Position numbers and translations under genes: made by a program
NCBI GenBank assembly: GCA_018815765.1
Contig: JAHIWM010000042.1
Coordinates: forward strand, 1 to 49,937
DNA length: 49,937 nucleotides
Direction: 5' to 3'
From: Gammaproteobacteria bacterium
GTDB lineage: Bacteria > Pseudomonadota > Gammaproteobacteria > Enterobacterales > Alteromonadaceae
Shown here: piece by piece, positions 47,557 through 49,937 of the stretch
How positions within the stretch are numbered: the stretch's first letter is position 1
Layout: every line of letters starts with the position of its first letter
The notes under the pieces: model-generated
What the model was told of the DNA's origin: nothing
Seen by the model: only the letters and a program-made list of their open reading frames with translations
The model's database searches: none

Positions 47557-47814
47557 TTATTCGCTAACGATGCTTACGAATTTGCGATTGTGCTCGCCTT
47601 TCGTTTCGAATTGCACTTTACCGTCAGTTAAGGCGAATAATGTGTGGTCTTTACCTATACCAACATTACTACCAGCGTGGAACTTAGTACCACGTTGACG
47701 AACGATGATGTTGCCAGCTAAAACTGACTCACCACCAAAACGTTTCACACCTAAGCGTTTCGCTTCTGAATCGCGACCGTTACGAGTGCTACCTACACCT
47801 TTTTTACTTGCCAT
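47557..47814 (-). CDS. rpmA: 50S ribosomal protein L27
   Basis: 85-residue ribosomal protein placed near the peptidyl-transferase centre. Conserved N-terminus [19 protein letters not shown], then [32 protein letters not shown] site precedes the ATG. It follows rplU by 18 bases, the universal order. Confidence 0.98.
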   Translation of the reverse strand: MASKKGVGSTRNGRDSEAKRLGVKRFGGESVLAGNIIVRQRGTKFHAGSNVGIGKDHTLFALTDGKVQFETKGEHNRKFVSIVSE

Positions 47815-47832
47815 GAGTAGTTACTCCTTCGA

Positions 47833-48141
47833 TTACGCGCTGATGCCGGTAATTTTCACTTCAGTAAACCACTGGCGGTGACCAGCTTGTTTACGGTAGT
47901 GCTTACGACGACGGAATTTGACGATTTTAACTTTATCGCCACGGCCATGGTTGACCACTTCCGCTGTTACTTTACTGCCTTCAACTAAAGGAGTACCGAT
48001 CTTGATGTCTTCGCCGTTAGCGATCATCAGAGCTGAAAATTCAATAGTTGCGCCGGTTTCTAAGTCTAGTTTTTCTAGACGAAGGGTTTGCCCTTCCGTT
48101 ACACGGTGCTGTTTACCACCACTTTGGAAAACCGCGTACAT
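47833..48141 (-). CDS. rplU: 50S ribosomal protein L21
   Basis: 102-residue ribosomal protein that starts at [14 protein letters not shown]; the frame from 48237 adds 32 residues unlike the family. Conserved [30 protein letters not shown] (shown in part as [11 protein letters not shown]) and [12 protein letters not shown] matching promoter lies at 48205-48233. Divergent from ispB. Confidence 0.97.
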   Translation of the reverse strand: MYAVFQSGGKQHRVTEGQTLRLEKLDLETGATIEFSALMIANGEDIKIGTPLVEGSKVTAEVVNHGRGDKVKIVKFRRRKHYRKQAGHRQWFTEVKITGISA

Positions 48142-48204
48142 AGTTAACTCCGTACAAATCACGCCGACATTTAAGGGCGTGTTAATTATAATCACAGGGC
48201 GCGA

Positions 48205-48233
48205 ATTGTACGCAATTTCCCCTACCCTCGCAA
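48205..48233 (-). promoter_or_regulatory. Sigma-70 promoter of rplU-rpmA
   Basis: On the minus strand TTGCGA (48233-48228), 17 bases, then TACAAT (48210-48205). The leader to rplU would be about 55-60 bases. Confidence 0.6.
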
Positions 48234-48348
48234 GCACAATTATTAAAAAGATCAGTGGGCAACAAAAAGGATCGGGTTTTGCTTTAGCTGATCAGCTGCA
48301 ATGGTGTAGAATCAGCCACATTCTATACCTAAGCAGTTGTTTTACCAG

Positions 48349-49320
48349 ATGACGCTCGAAGAGATCCGCCAGCTCAGTCTTAATGACATGACGGCCGTGA
48401 ACCAACATATATTCTCTCAGCTTAGTTCTGAGGTGGCGCTGATTAATCAGCTAGGCATCTATATAGTAAATAGTGGTGGCAAACGTCTGCGTCCACTTTT
48501 AGCTGTATTAGCAGCCCGTGCGCTGGGTTATCAAGGCCAACAACACATTACCCTCGCCACTATAGTGGAATTCATTCATACCGCGACTTTGCTGCACGAT
48601 GATGTAGTGGATGAATCTATGCTTCGCCGTGGCAAAGAGACAGCTAACGCTGTATTCGGTAATCAAGCCAGTGTGTTAGTCGGTGACTTCCTTTATACAC
48701 GAGCTTTTCAGCTGATGGTGTCGCTGGACAAAATGCAGATCATGCAAATCCTGGCCGATGCCACCAATATCATTGCTGAAGGTGAAGTATTGCAGTTGAT
48801 GAACGTCAACGACCCGGAAACGTCCGAACAGAACTATATGCAGGTGATTTACTGCAAAACCGCTAAATTATTTGAAGCAGCTACCCAGCTTGCCGCAATT
48901 CTGGCGAATCAGCCTGAATCAGTGGTGAACGCGATGAAACTCTACGGCATGCATCTGGGCACTGCGTTCCAGCTGATTGACGATGTACTGGATTATCAGG
49001 CGGATGCGGATGAACTGGGTAAAAACATCGGTGATGATTTAGCTGAAGGTAAACCGACTCTGCCACTGATTTATGCGCTGCGTCATACCAGCGGTGACGA
49101 CCAGCAACTGCTGAAAGATGCGATTGAACATGCCAACGGTATGCAGCATCTGGACCGCATCATGGCGATTTTAGAACAAACCAAGGCCTTTGATTACACT
49201 CGCGCCATGGCCGAGCAGGAAGCTGAAAAAGCCCGCCAGGCTATCGCCTTCTTACCAGAATCTGGTTACAAAGATGCTTTATTGACACTAGCCGATATCG
49301 CAGTGCAACGAAATCACTAA
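48349..49320 (+). CDS. ispB: Octaprenyl diphosphate synthase IspB
   Basis: Makes the C40 side chain of ubiquinone and menaquinone. The 323-residue protein equals E. coli IspB in length when started at ATG 48349; the frame from TTG 48337 adds four residues. Both aspartate motifs are visible: LLHDDVVDES (first) and FQLIDDVLDYQ (second), with GGKRLRP near the N-terminus. Standard neighbour of rplU in gammaproteobacteria. Confidence 0.96.
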   Translation: MTLEEIRQLSLNDMTAVNQHIFSQLSSEVALINQLGIYIVNSGGKRLRPLLAVLAARALGYQGQQHITLATIVEFIHTATLLHDDVVDESMLRRGKETANAVFGNQASVLVGDFLYTRAFQLMVSLDKMQIMQILADATNIIAEGEVLQLMNVNDPETSEQNYMQVIYCKTAKLFEAATQLAAILANQPESVVNAMKLYGMHLGTAFQLIDDVLDYQADADELGKNIGDDLAEGKPTLPLIYALRHTSGDDQQLLKDAIEHANGMQHLDRIMAILEQTKAFDYTRAMAEQEAEKARQAIAFLPESGYKDALLTLADIAVQRNH

Positions 49321-49328
49321 AAAAAGCT

Positions 49329-49359
49329 GGTCGCAACAACGTTCCTGACAGTTGCGACC
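49329..49359 (+). other. Hairpin after ispB
   Basis: GGTCGCAAC (49329-49337) and GTTGCGACC (49351-49359) form a 9-bp stem with a 13-base loop directly after the ispB stop; no T-run follows. It may be a 3' stabilising structure ahead of the true terminator. Confidence 0.5.
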
Positions 49360-49379
49360 TACCGTCCCTCCATGGACAT

Positions 49380-49406
49380 AAAAGCCAGCATCAGCTGGCT
49401 TTTTTA
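49380..49406. terminator. Bidirectional terminator between ispB and mdh
   Basis: AAAGCCAGC (49381-49389) and GCTGGCTTT (49394-49402) around ATCA, with a T-run to 49406 on the plus strand and an A-rich left side for the minus strand. Confidence 0.9.
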
Positions 49407-49420
49407 TTCTTCAAAGCGTC

Positions 49421-49937
49421 TTAGTTTGCGTTAGCAACAAACTCTTCGCCTAACGTGATGTCAGCTTTTAAAGTGCCTAACATATCGTTCATGGCTTTTT
49501 GCTCGTACGCGCTTAATGCGCCAATAGGTAACAGTGCTTCAACGCCGTTTTTACCTAATACTATTGGTTGTGCGAAGAAACGGGCATGTTCACCCTGACC
49601 TTCAACATAAGCATATTCAGTGACTTTTTCGCCTTGTAAGCCTTTGACTAAAGACACGCAGAAACGCGCAGCAGCCTGCCCCATAGACAGAGTTGCAGAT
49701 CCGCCACCAGCTTTAGCTTCAACGACTTCAGTACCAGCATTCTGGATACGGTAAGTTAATGAAGACACTTCTTCGTCTGTGAAGGTTACATCTTTTACCT
49801 GAGACAGCAGAGGCAGAATAGTAGTACCGCTGTGACCGCCGATGACAGGAACAATCAATTCAGCAGGGTTTTTGCCCTTTAATTCAGCAACAAAAGTCTC
49901 AGCGCGGATCACATCCAGTGTAGTGACACCGAATAAA
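49421..49937 (-). CDS. mdh: Malate dehydrogenase, C-terminal part (5' end outside window)
   Basis: NAD-dependent malate/oxaloacetate interconversion in the TCA cycle. Only the C-terminal 171 residues lie in the window. The frame is open to the edge ([21 protein letters not shown], here in part), corresponding to about residue 150 onward of the 312-residue E. coli enzyme. The catalytic His is in VIGGHSGTT, and the substrate-region Arg in [24 protein letters not shown] is near-identical to E. coli Mdh. The codon at 49912 is an internal GTG, not a start. Confidence 0.97.
   Translation of the reverse strand, partial: LFGVTTLDVIRAETFVAELKGKNPAELIVPVIGGHSGTTILPLLSQVKDVTFTDEEVSSLTYRIQNAGTEVVEAKAGGGSATLSMGQAAARFCVSLVKGLQGEKVTEYAYVEGQGEHARFFAQPIVLGKNGVEALLPIGALSAYEQKAMNDMLGTLKADITLGEEFVANAN

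Overview
The window reads as chromosomal DNA of a free-living, motile, aerobic gammaproteobacterium. The gene order lptD-surA-pdxA-rsmA-apaG-apaH, with djlA-murU-amgK divergent from it, together with rapA-rluA, rplU-rpmA/obgE and ispB, is typical of Alteromonadales-like gammaproteobacteria. DUF3034, DUF3718 and choice-of-anchor-H type proteins point to the Rheinheimera/Alishewanella/Shewanella side of that group. This placement is an inference from gene content and protein resemblance; no search was run. I see no rRNA, tRNA, CRISPR array, insertion sequence or prophage. No intergenic gap exceeds 300 bases.

Region 1 (1-9400) holds an RND efflux pump (inner-membrane permease cut by the window edge, then the outer-membrane channel lipoprotein) with a TetR regulator, a small unknown protein behind a sigma-54-like promoter, a NaChBac-type voltage-gated sodium channel and a DUF2339 multi-span membrane protein. 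Region 2 (9400-26080) is accessory: a secreted Ca-dependent PI-PLC-like protein, an orphan Toprim/JetD-like protein, a terminator with no gene in front of it (candidate small RNA), a rhodanese divergent from an FtrA-like AraC/DJ-1 regulator, a second small unknown protein with a near-consensus sigma-54 promoter, a patatin-Omp85 (PlpD type) plus solute-binding protein pair, an overlapping GGDEF-EAL/DUF3034/truncated-haemoglobin operon, a D-2-hydroxyacid dehydrogenase convergent with a glycerate-kinase-like protein, a membrane TPR protein whose C-terminal domain may be an eroded GGDEF fold, a pseudouridine synthase and a surface protein with a GlyGly-CTERM-like tail.

Region 3 (26080-36400) holds PhoH2-type PIN-ATPase, RapA and RluA, an OmpA-type porin with a recognisable promoter and a 22-bp upstream palindrome, a DUF3530 protein, a DUF486 membrane protein, and djlA with the cell-wall recycling pair murU and amgK. 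Region 4 (36400-43070) is the envelope and maintenance block lptD, surA, pdxA, rsmA, apaG, apaH, packed with overlaps of a few bases. Region 5 (43070-49937) holds a chemoreceptor, a DUF3718 protein, folA coupled to obgE, rpmA and rplU divergent from ispB, and the 3' part of mdh.

The housekeeping genes are ordinary. The most interesting signals are two unrelated small proteins that each sit behind a sigma-54 -24/-12 element, the orphan terminator near 11575, the orphan Toprim protein, and the sensory c-di-GMP/haemoglobin operon.
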